Assembly (NCBI GenBank): GCA_018716005.1
Contig: DVKN01000145.1
Location: 1-6,400, forward strand
Origin: Candidatus Scatomorpha stercoravium
GTDB lineage: Bacteria; Bacillota; Clostridia; Oscillospirales; Oscillospiraceae
Reading direction: 5' to 3'
DNA: 6,400 nucleotides
A program made the position numbers and the translations under genes. The number at the start of each line of letters is the position of its first letter. Positions within the stretch are counted from its first letter, which is position 1. This document shows, one piece after another, positions 1-4,362 of the stretch. A model generated the notes under the pieces. That model was not told the origin of the DNA, did not search any database, and was given only the letters and a program-made list of their open reading frames with translations.

Positions 1-39
1 ATGGTCTCCGCCTCCGGCACCGCGGTCATTACCGACTGA
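1..39 (+). CDS. 3' end of an unidentified gene (C-terminus only)
   Basis: Frame 1 is open from the window edge and stops at TGA 37-39. The visible C-terminus reads MVSASGTAVITD. Eleven of the twelve sense codons end in G or C, which matches the third-position bias of the real genes in this window. A strong terminator hairpin begins on the next base, as expected at a gene end. The ATG at base 1 is probably internal, because 12 residues are too few to be a whole gene. No family can be named from this fragment. Confidence 0.55.
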   Translation: MVSASGTAVITD

Positions 40-73
40 AAAACGTCCCCGTGCAGCCGCACGGGGACGTTTT
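40..73. terminator. bidirectional intrinsic terminator between convergent genes
   Basis: Bases 40-54 and 59-73 are perfect reverse complements: a 15-bp stem with CCCC/GGGG in its middle and a 4-base AGCC loop. The A-rich and T-rich stem ends give a T run on either strand (bases 70-73 on plus; five consecutive A at 39-43 on the other side). It lies between the stop of the left gene (37-39) and the stop of the minus-strand hydrolase (82-84), so it can serve both transcripts. The plus-strand U tract is short, so termination may be better in the minus direction. Confidence 0.85.
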
Positions 74-81
74 CTGCCCTT

Positions 82-1014
82 TTACGCCGGGAAGCTCGCG
101 TTTTGGTCGAGGTAGAGCGGGTTATCCATGAGCTCCGGGGCTTTCCCCGTGAACGCGCCCGCGGCCGCGGCGTCGCCCTGAAGCAGCCACATGAACCAGG
201 CGGTCACATAGCCGTCGCAGCAGTATAGCATCTCGCCGTGGCCCACATCCCGCCTGCGCGCCATGACCTTGGCGGCGGAGCCGGGGATGTTATCGTAGAG
301 CGCGCGGAGATCCTCCGCCGGGACGAGGCCTATGTCCGCGTCGCCCGTGGAGGCGAGCATGAGCACGGGCGCGCTTATCTTCGTCTCGTCGTAATCCCAG
401 AGCAGCGCCTGGGAGAGGGCCTTGTTCCCGCCGCTGCTGAGTATGACCGCGGCCTTGTATATGTCCGCGTTCCGCTGCGCGGTGATTGCGTTAATGACGC
501 CCGTACCGCCCTGGGAGTGGCCCGTTATGCCGACCCTGCCGAGGTCAATCTTGCCGTAAAATACGTTTTCGCCCTCCTCGGGGCTGTATTCGTTCAGCAT
601 GCTCAGATAGCGCACGCACATTTCGGCGCTGAAGCCGTTCCAGGCGTATTCCTCCTCGGTGGCGGCGGTGATGAAGCCCCAGGACGCCATGTGCTTCTGG
701 AGCGCGGGGTATTTAGAGCCCTTTACGCCGGTGCCGTTTACGAAAATCACGACCGGCAGCGGCCCGCCGTCGGCTATGTCCGCGGGATAGTATATCTCGT
801 ACTTCTCAAAAGAGTTCAGGCACGCGCTCTCGAAATAACTGACCTGCCGCGGGCCCATCGCGAGGTACTTCGCCTCTATGTCTCCCCCGGCCTTAACCTT
901 CTCCGTGTAATTCTCCGGCACGGCCGGGCGCTTCGAGATATATACGAGCAGCGCGGCGGCCGCCGCGGCTATGAGCAGCACGGCCGCAAGGATGATAATC
1001 AGCACTTTTTTCAA
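82..1014 (-). CDS. membrane-anchored or secreted alpha/beta hydrolase (dienelactone-hydrolase/cutinase-like esterase fold)
   Basis: This 310-residue protein is probably a serine esterase or related hydrolase acting outside the cytoplasmic membrane. Residues 4-26 form one long hydrophobic segment after MKK, which is either a signal peptide or an uncleaved anchor. No lipobox cysteine is seen. The hydrolase core shows a likely oxyanion-hole strand at 88-96 (VVIFVNGTG), the nucleophile elbow GHSQGG at 165-170 with Ser167, a probable acid at Asp225 (STGDAD) and the catalytic His259 (VGHGE). Order and spacing fit the fold. Cys265-Cys266 near the active-site histidine could form a disulfide. The start is TTG (1014-1012), chosen because GGAGG lies 5 bases upstream and the signal-like sequence begins there. 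The gene is divergent from a TetR-type regulator whose promoter region it shares, so that regulator is its likely controller. The substrate cannot be read from sequence. The fold is secure; the finer subfamily is not. Confidence 0.88.
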   Translation of the reverse strand: MKKVLIIILAAVLLIAAAAAALLVYISKRPAVPENYTEKVKAGGDIEAKYLAMGPRQVSYFESACLNSFEKYEIYYPADIADGGPLPVVIFVNGTGVKGSKYPALQKHMASWGFITAATEEEYAWNGFSAEMCVRYLSMLNEYSPEEGENVFYGKIDLGRVGITGHSQGGTGVINAITAQRNADIYKAAVILSSGGNKALSQALLWDYDETKISAPVLMLASTGDADIGLVPAEDLRALYDNIPGSAAKVMARRRDVGHGEMLYCCDGYVTAWFMWLLQGDAAAAGAFTGKAPELMDNPLYLDQNASFPA

Positions 1015-1019
1015 TCTTT

Positions 1020-1024
1020 CCTCC
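1020..1024 (-). promoter_or_regulatory. ribosome binding site fixing the TTG start of the hydrolase
   Basis: On the minus strand these bases read GGAGG, followed after 5 bases by the TTG at 1014. No ATG or GTG with a comparable site lies nearby, so this site decides the start. It can also pair with the loop of the hairpin just upstream (1034-1058). Confidence 0.75.
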
Positions 1025-1033
1025 GTTTTCTCC

Positions 1034-1058
1034 GCCCCGCCGTCCGGAGCGGCGGGGC
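1034..1058 (-). promoter_or_regulatory. GC-rich hairpin in the hydrolase mRNA leader
   Basis: Bases 1034-1042 and 1050-1058 form a perfect 9-bp GC-only stem with a 7-base loop. It lies between the predicted hydrolase start of transcription (about 1080) and its ribosome site. No T run follows on either strand, so it is not a normal terminator. On the minus strand the loop begins CTCCG, complementary to the CGGAG that overlaps the ribosome site at 1021-1025, so an H-type pseudoknot hiding the site is possible. The hairpin is seen directly; a role in translation control is inference. Confidence 0.4.
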
Positions 1059-1067
1059 GTCATGGGC

Positions 1068-1096
1068 TTGACAAATTGCCGGGACAAGTGTATCAT
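1068..1096 (+). promoter_or_regulatory. sigma-A promoter of the tetR-type regulator
   Basis: The -35 box TTGACA (1068-1073) is perfect. The spacer is exactly 17 bases, and the -10 box TATCAT (1091-1096) matches consensus at five of six positions. Transcription should begin near 1103, inside the inverted repeats at 1101-1136, so the regulator probably represses itself. Confidence 0.85.
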
Positions 1097-1115
1097 CGTG
1101 TTGGCGATGAGTCAA
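1087..1115 (-). promoter_or_regulatory. divergent promoter of the alpha/beta hydrolase
   Basis: On the minus strand the -35 box is TTGACT (1115-1110) and the -10 box TACACT (1092-1087), with a 17-base spacer. TG sits one base upstream of the -10 box (TGATACACT), an extended -10 arrangement. Its -10 overlaps that of the opposing promoter by two bases, so both cannot be occupied by polymerase at once. Its -35 lies within the candidate operator. Transcription should start near 1080, giving a leader of about 65 bases. Confidence 0.6.
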
Positions 1116-1136
1116 GCGTCTCAGCCAAAATGAGAC
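1101..1136. promoter_or_regulatory. candidate operator(s) for the TetR-family regulator
   Basis: Several overlapping inverted repeats occur here. GTCTCA (1118-1123) and TGAGAC (1131-1136) are a perfect 6-bp pair with a 7-base centre. TGAG (1108-1111) and CTCA (1120-1123) bound a 16-bp partial palindrome. TTGGC (1101-1105) and GCCAA (1124-1128) flank that palindrome. The cluster covers the regulator's transcription start and the -35 box of the opposite promoter, where TetR-family repressors commonly bind. Which repeat is the true site cannot be decided by eye. Confidence 0.55.
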
Positions 1137-1141
1137 AGCAC

Positions 1142-1147
1142 GGGAGG
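1142..1147 (+). promoter_or_regulatory. GGGAGG ribosome site with awkward spacing, leaving the TetR start ambiguous
   Basis: GGGAGG lies only 2 bases before an in-frame TTG (1150) but 14 bases before the ATG at 1162. Neither spacing is ideal. Two bases are generally too few, so the ATG is preferred, with weak initiation expected. That suits an autoregulated repressor made at low level. Confidence 0.5.
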
Positions 1148-1161
1148 CTTTGTATCGGCGT

Positions 1162-1668
1162 ATGAACAACCGGGAGAAGAACAGCTATGTCCGTGGGCAG
1201 ATACTCCGCGCGCTCCTCGAGCTGCTGGACGAGAAGGATCTGGGCTCCGTCTCCGTGAGCGAGCTCACCGAGTGCGCCGGGGTCGGCCGCGCCTCGTTCT
1301 ACAGGAACTTCGAGAGCAAGGAGGACGTCCTGCGCCGCGAGTCGCGCCGCCTCACGCAGGAGTGGCGGCAGCGCTGGGAGAGCCGCGGCGGCGAGTTCGG
1401 CGAGAGCCTGCTCAATTTCTACAAGGAGCGCTCCGGCTTCTATCTCGCGCTCTACCGCGCGGGGCTCTTCCACATAGTGCTCGACGACTACCTCGAAAGC
1501 CTGGAGATTGGGCCGGGGACGCCGAACGCGGAGGCATATCTCAAGTCCGCCCTCGCATACATGACCTACGGCTGGGTCGTGGAATGGGTGCGCCGCGGCA
1601 TGCCCGAGTCCGGCACCGAGCTCGCGCGCATGATAAGGGAGGCCCGGCCGGAGGCGGCGGGCGGATAG
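1162..1668 (+). CDS. TetR/AcrR-family transcriptional regulator
   Basis: This is a 168-residue cytoplasmic DNA-binding protein, small for the family, which is often 180-220 residues. Residues 9-57 are a typical TetR_N domain. The helix-turn-helix lies at about 30-50, with VSVSELTECAGVGRASFYRNF leading into the usual SKEDVL at 52-57. The rest should be the helical ligand-binding and dimer domain. It contains FYLALYRAGL and GWVVEWVRRGMPES, a pattern familiar from clostridial TetR proteins with a TetR-like C-terminal domain. An upstream in-frame TTG at 1150 would add four residues. The gene has its own strong promoter, with inverted repeats at its start site, and is divergent from the alpha/beta hydrolase. 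The likely role is repression of itself and of the hydrolase, released by an unknown ligand, possibly a substrate or product of that enzyme. The family is clear; target and ligand are inferred from position. Confidence 0.9.
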   Translation: MNNREKNSYVRGQILRALLELLDEKDLGSVSVSELTECAGVGRASFYRNFESKEDVLRRESRRLTQEWRQRWESRGGEFGESLLNFYKERSGFYLALYRAGLFHIVLDDYLESLEIGPGTPNAEAYLKSALAYMTYGWVVEWVRRGMPESGTELARMIREARPEAAGG

Positions 1669-1686
1669 AGCTCCGCCGCGCCCATG

Positions 1687-1715
1687 TTGACAAGCGGCGG
1701 GTTTTGTGTTACTAT
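1687..1715 (+). promoter_or_regulatory. strong sigma-A promoter upstream of the CNNM-type gene
   Basis: The -35 TTGACA (1687-1692) is perfect, the spacer is 17 bases, and the -10 box TACTAT (1710-1715) matches five of six positions. Transcription should start near 1722, about 197 bases before the TTG start of the DUF21/CBS gene. I find no better promoter nearer that gene, so its mRNA probably starts here and crosses the terminator-like hairpin at 1791-1826. Just downstream, AGAAA-CGA-TTTCT (1727-1739) is a perfect 5-bp inverted repeat that might be an operator. Confidence 0.8.
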
Positions 1716-1742
1716 ACGCGAAAAGGAGAAACGATTTCTGCT

Positions 1743-1790
1743 ATGGACGACGGCTCATCTAACTGTCACCGAACCGAATACGATTTATGA
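1743..1790 (+). CDS. possible 15-residue leader peptide
   Basis: ATG 1743 opens a 15-codon frame, MDDGSSNCHRTEYDL, that stops at TGA 1788-1790. AAGGAG (1723-1728) lies upstream, but 14 bases before the ATG, which is far; an in-frame ATT at 1734 sits closer to it. Third codon positions are not GC-rich, so coding is unproven. The reason to list it is position: it lies in the leader RNA of the CNNM-type gene, and its stop codon directly abuts the terminator hairpin. A ribosome reaching the stop would cover the hairpin's 5' arm. It shows no run of one amino acid that would suggest classical amino-acid attenuation. Confidence 0.25.
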   Translation: MDDGSSNCHRTEYDL

Positions 1791-1826
1791 CGCGCGCGCC
1801 TCAATTTTTGGGGAGCGGGCGTTTTT
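1791..1826 (+). terminator. intrinsic-terminator-like hairpin in the leader of the CNNM-type gene
   Basis: Bases 1791-1804 pair with 1808-1821 over 14 positions, with two mismatches, one G-U pair and a 3-base T loop. Five T follow at 1822-1826 and another five at 1833-1837. This is the form of a Rho-independent terminator. It lies about 70-100 bases after the predicted transcription start and about 95 bases before the structural gene. It may attenuate that gene, end a short RNA of about 105 bases, or stop read-through from the TetR gene. The stem is imperfect, so efficiency is uncertain. Confidence 0.6.
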
Positions 1827-1903
1827 GCGTTCTTTTTCGGGATTTTACCCGCCGTCCGCCACAGCGTTTAACGGCAAAAGGACTAATTTTTCTCACATAA
1901 TTC

Positions 1904-1909
1904 AGGAGG
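1904..1909 (+). promoter_or_regulatory. AGGAGG ribosome site fixing the TTG start of the CNNM-type gene
   Basis: A near-consensus AGGAGG is followed after 9 bases by TTG at 1919. No in-frame ATG or GTG with such a site is nearby, so the unusual start codon is well supported. Confidence 0.8.
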
Positions 1910-1918
1910 TCATCAAAC

Positions 1919-3022
1919 TTGGACACAACACTGATATGGCAGCTCGTACTTCAGATTGTACTTATCGCGTGCAACGCGGTCTTCGCCTGCGCCGAGATCG
2001 CGGTAATATCCGTCAAGGACGCGAGGCTCGACCAGCTCATCGGCGAGGGCAATAAGGCCGCAGTCAAGCTCAAGAAGCTGACCGAGCAGCCCGAGCGCTT
2101 CCTCTCCACCATACAGATTGCGATAACCCTCTCCGGCTACCTCGGCTCCGCCGCCGCGGCGACGAACTTCGCCGGGGTCATCGCCGACGGCATAATATCC
2201 CTCGGCGTCGACATCAGCCGCGCCACGCTGACCAGCATAGGCGTCGTCATCGTCACCATCATCCTCTCCTACATCACCCTCATCTTCGGCGAGCTCGTGC
2301 CCAAGCGCCTCGCCATGAAGAACCCAGAGGGCGTCTCGCTGAAGCTCGCCGGCATGCTCTACGGCATATCCAAGGTCTTCAAGCCCATTGTCAGCCTGCT
2401 GAGCGTCTCCGTCAACGGCGTGCTGCGCCTTATAGGCGTCGACCCGCACAGCGAGGAGGACGAGTACAGCGAGGAGGAGATACGCATGATGGCCATCGCC
2501 GGCAGCCAGAAGGGTTCCATCGGCGAGGAGGAGAACGAGTTCATACAGAACCTCTTCGAGTTCGACGACCAGAGCGCCGAGGCCTTCTGCACCCACCGCA
2601 CGCAGATGAGCGTCCTCTGGGCCGACGAGAGCACCGAGGAATGGGAGCGCGAGATATTCACCTCCCGCCACTCCCTCTACCCCGTCTGCCGCGACACGAC
2701 CGACAAGGTCGTCGGCGTGCTCGACATCAAGGACTACTTCGCCCTCGAGCCCAGGAGCGCCGAGCGCGCCATGGCCGAGTGCGTGAAGCCCGCCTACTTC
2801 GTCCCGGATTCCATTAAGGCCGACGTGCTCTTCGAGCGCATGCGCCGGCTCAGGAAGCGCCTCGCCGTCGTCCTCGACGAATACGGCGGCGTCACCGGCA
2901 TAGTCACCATCAACGACCTCCTCGAGCTGCTCGTCGGCGACCTCGACGACGGCGAGGGCGGTCCCGCGCGCGTAAAAGCCCCCCTCAACAAGGCCGATGG
3001 GGACGAATCCGCGCCGAATTAA
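1919..3022 (+). CDS. CNNM/CorC (HlyC/CorC, DUF21 + CBS) family membrane transporter, short form
   Basis: This 367-residue membrane protein belongs to the CNNM/CorB/MpfA family, whose studied members are linked to Mg2+ efflux or homeostasis; the substrate here is not provable. Residues 1 to about 190 are the DUF21 membrane domain, with hydrophobic stretches at about 5-30, 63-80, 103-123 and 136-160. It carries the family patterns STIQIAITLSG (63-73) and FGELVPKR (123-130). An acidic stretch follows (HSEEDEYSEEE), then the nucleotide-sensing CBS pair at about 210-340, ending with the typical DEYGGVTGIVTINDLLE (from 320). The C-terminal CorC_HlyC domain of about 80 residues found in many relatives (often 420-450 residues) is absent: only about 30 polar residues follow the second CBS. 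The start is TTG 1919 with a strong ribosome site. Its promoter lies about 200 bases upstream with a terminator-like hairpin between them, suggesting attenuation. No TetR link is evident. The family call is confident. Confidence 0.92.
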   Translation: MDTTLIWQLVLQIVLIACNAVFACAEIAVISVKDARLDQLIGEGNKAAVKLKKLTEQPERFLSTIQIAITLSGYLGSAAAATNFAGVIADGIISLGVDISRATLTSIGVVIVTIILSYITLIFGELVPKRLAMKNPEGVSLKLAGMLYGISKVFKPIVSLLSVSVNGVLRLIGVDPHSEEDEYSEEEIRMMAIAGSQKGSIGEEENEFIQNLFEFDDQSAEAFCTHRTQMSVLWADESTEEWEREIFTSRHSLYPVCRDTTDKVVGVLDIKDYFALEPRSAERAMAECVKPAYFVPDSIKADVLFERMRRLRKRLAVVLDEYGGVTGIVTINDLLELLVGDLDDGEGGPARVKAPLNKADGDESAPN

Positions 3023-3024
3023 CA

Positions 3025-3042
3025 GATTATTGATAAATAATC
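3025..3042. promoter_or_regulatory. AT-rich perfect palindrome, candidate operator upstream of the five-gene operon
   Basis: GATTATT (3025-3031) and AATAATC (3036-3042) are perfect 7-bp inverted arms around GATA. It is too AT-rich and lacks the T run of a terminator, although it follows the CNNM-type stop by two bases. It lies just upstream of an extended -10 element (3053-3061), in a normal place for an operator. The arms loosely recall Fur/PerR-type boxes, but the resemblance is too weak to assign a regulator. Confidence 0.4.
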
Positions 3043-3052
3043 CCGCCACCGG

Positions 3053-3061
3053 TGCTATCAT
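3053..3061 (+). promoter_or_regulatory. extended -10 promoter for the zinc-ribbon/DUF5685/J-protein/lar operon
   Basis: TGC followed by TATCAT (3056-3061) is an extended -10 element whose hexamer matches five of six consensus bases. The only -35-like sequence, TTGATA (3030-3035), is 20 bases away, which is too far for a normal spacer, so the TG extension would have to compensate. The predicted start is near 3068. A second inverted repeat, TATCA (3056-3060) with TGATA (3071-3075), overlaps this start. This is the only AT-rich gap before the operon. Confidence 0.4.
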
Positions 3062-3106
3062 TATTCAATGTGATATACGCGCCACGCGGCGTTGAAAGGT
3101 GATAGT

Positions 3107-3511
3107 ATGCGAGAACGCTTCGCTAGGTTCATGGCGGGGAGGTACGGCGTCGACCAGCTCGGCCGCGCCATATCCATCCTGGTACTGATACTCTTTATAC
3201 TTTCGCTCTTTACGCGCGACCGGCTGAGCTCCCTGCTCTTCATGCTGGCCGTGCTGGGCATCATATATATGTACTTCCGGGTGTTCTCGCGCAACCGCGC
3301 GCGCCGCGCGGCCGAGAACAGCGCCTATCTGAAGCGCACCGCCTCCCTCAGGGGCTGGTTCCGCGCCCAGGGCGAGCGCTGGCGCCAGAGGCGGGACTAT
3401 AAGTTCTTCCGCTGCCCCCAGTGCCGGACGCTGCTGCGCGTGCCCCGCGGCAAGGGGAAGATACGCATCGTCTGCCGCAAGTGCGGCAACTCCTTCATAA
3501 GGAACACCTGA
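3107..3511 (+). CDS. small membrane protein with C-terminal zinc ribbon
   Basis: This 134-residue protein has two membrane helices at about 21-36 and 41-60, separated by a very short turn (TRDR). A strongly basic stretch with many Arg follows (61-98), then a zinc-ribbon domain at about 99-130. The four ligands are Cys103/Cys106 (CPQC) and Cys123/Cys126 (CRKC), with LRVPRGKGKI between them, a common clostridial zinc-ribbon pattern. The positive stretch after helix 2 puts the zinc ribbon in the cytoplasm. ATG 3107 is preferred over the in-frame TTG at 3092, because AAAGG lies 7 bases before the ATG and inside the longer version. It is the first gene of a packed operon, and its TGA overlaps the next ATG by one base, so translation is probably coupled to the DUF5685 gene. 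Function unknown; it could be a membrane tether or adaptor for its two neighbours (inference). Confidence 0.82.
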   Translation: MRERFARFMAGRYGVDQLGRAISILVLILFILSLFTRDRLSSLLFMLAVLGIIYMYFRVFSRNRARRAAENSAYLKRTASLRGWFRAQGERWRQRRDYKFFRCPQCRTLLRVPRGKGKIRIVCRKCGNSFIRNT

Positions 3512-4362
3512 TGTTCGGATACGTCATAGCGAACCCGGATTCCCTCAGCCCGGAAGAGCTCGCGAGATACAAGAGCTGCTACTGCGGGCTGTGCCGCACG
3601 CTCAAGGAGCGGCACGGCTCCCTCTCCCGCCTCACGCTGACCTACGACATGACCTTCCTCGTGCTGCTCCTGGAGAGCATGTACGAGCCCGAGCTCAGGC
3701 AGGGCAGCGAGCGCTGCGCCGCCCATCCGCTGCACGAGCACGGCTGGAGCGCGAGCGCCGTCACCGAATACGCCGCCGACATTAACCTCGTCCTCGCCTA
3801 TCAGAACTGCCTGGACGACTGGCGCGACGAGCGCAGGCTCCTCAGCAGGGCCGAGGCCGCCATGATGCGCGCGCAGTATGAGCGCTGCCGGGAGGCCTAT
3901 CCGGAAAAGTGCGCCTTCATCGAAGCGCGGCTCGCGGAGCTCGCCGGGATAGAGAGCCGCGGCGAGACGGACCCCGACGCCGGGGCGAAATGCTTCGGCG
4001 CGCTCATGGGCGAGCTCTTCGTCTACGAGCCCGCGGACGCGCTCTGGTCGCCCAGGCTGCGCGTGTTCGGCGAGGAGCTGGGCGAATTCATCTACATTAT
4101 GGACGCGGTGCTCGACTTGGAGCAGGACCGCGCCAAGGGCCGCTACAACCCTCTCGCCGCCTTTGCCGAGGGCAAGGGCGAGGCGGAGCTCCGCGCCGTG
4201 CTCACGATGCTCATCGGCGAGTGCGCGGAGGTATTCGAGCGGCTGCCCGTCGTCCAGGACGCGGGCATCATGAGAAACATACTCTACTCCGGCGTCTGGA
4301 CCAGGTACAACGCCGCGCTTGCCGCAAAGGCAAGGAAGGGAGAAAAAGCCGGTGAACCGTGA
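3511..4362 (+). CDS. DUF5685 family protein
   Basis: This 283-residue, mostly helical cytoplasmic protein matches what I know as DUF5685, a clostridial family of unknown function. Family-like features are the N-terminal MFGYV, a cysteine cluster at 23-28 (CYCGLC), LTYDMTFLVLLL at 43-54, CAAHP at 69-73, and two aspartate-rich helices: CLDDWRDE at 100-107 and DAVLDLEQDRAKGRYNPL at 198-215. Three aspartates, D198, D202 and D206, are spaced by four, so they would line one helix face. The two acidic helices in an all-helical protein recall class I isoprenoid (squalene/phytoene) synthases, but that is only a resemblance. Cysteines at 23, 25, 28 and 69 could bind a metal. ATG 3511 is chosen because AAGGA lies 7 bases upstream and the conserved MFGY begins there; longer upstream versions run into the previous gene. 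It overlaps the zinc-ribbon gene by one base and the J-protein gene by 11. Confidence 0.82.
   Translation: MFGYVIANPDSLSPEELARYKSCYCGLCRTLKERHGSLSRLTLTYDMTFLVLLLESMYEPELRQGSERCAAHPLHEHGWSASAVTEYAADINLVLAYQNCLDDWRDERRLLSRAEAAMMRAQYERCREAYPEKCAFIEARLAELAGIESRGETDPDAGAKCFGALMGELFVYEPADALWSPRLRVFGEELGEFIYIMDAVLDLEQDRAKGRYNPLAAFAEGKGEAELRAVLTMLIGECAEVFERLPVVQDAGIMRNILYSGVWTRYNAALAAKARKGEKAGEP

Noticed and set aside
238..1071. 277-codon plus-strand frame opposite the alpha/beta hydrolase
   Set aside because: The minus-strand frame encodes a complete Ser-Asp-His hydrolase with signal segment and ribosome site. The plus-strand frame has no motif and would run through the terminal hairpin and promoter region.
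1722..1918. Known metal riboswitch (M-box or yybP-ykoY) upstream of the CNNM-type gene
   Set aside because: I looked for their conserved core sequences and did not find them. The leader is also poor in the conserved purine blocks those RNAs need.
1684..2055. 123-codon plus-strand frame crossing the intergenic gap into the CNNM-type gene
   Set aside because: It begins inside a promoter, passes through a terminator hairpin and overlaps a proven frame. The composition is non-coding in the gap.
1913..3061. 382-codon minus-strand frame opposite the CNNM-type gene
   Set aside because: The plus strand has an unmistakable DUF21/CBS protein with a ribosome site. The antisense product is a run of Ala/Glu/Asp/Val-rich sequence without a domain.
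3080..3091. CGCC-ACGC-GGCG mini-hairpin before the zinc-ribbon gene
   Set aside because: It has only four base pairs with a 4-base loop. Such stems are frequent by chance in GC-rich DNA, and no T run follows.
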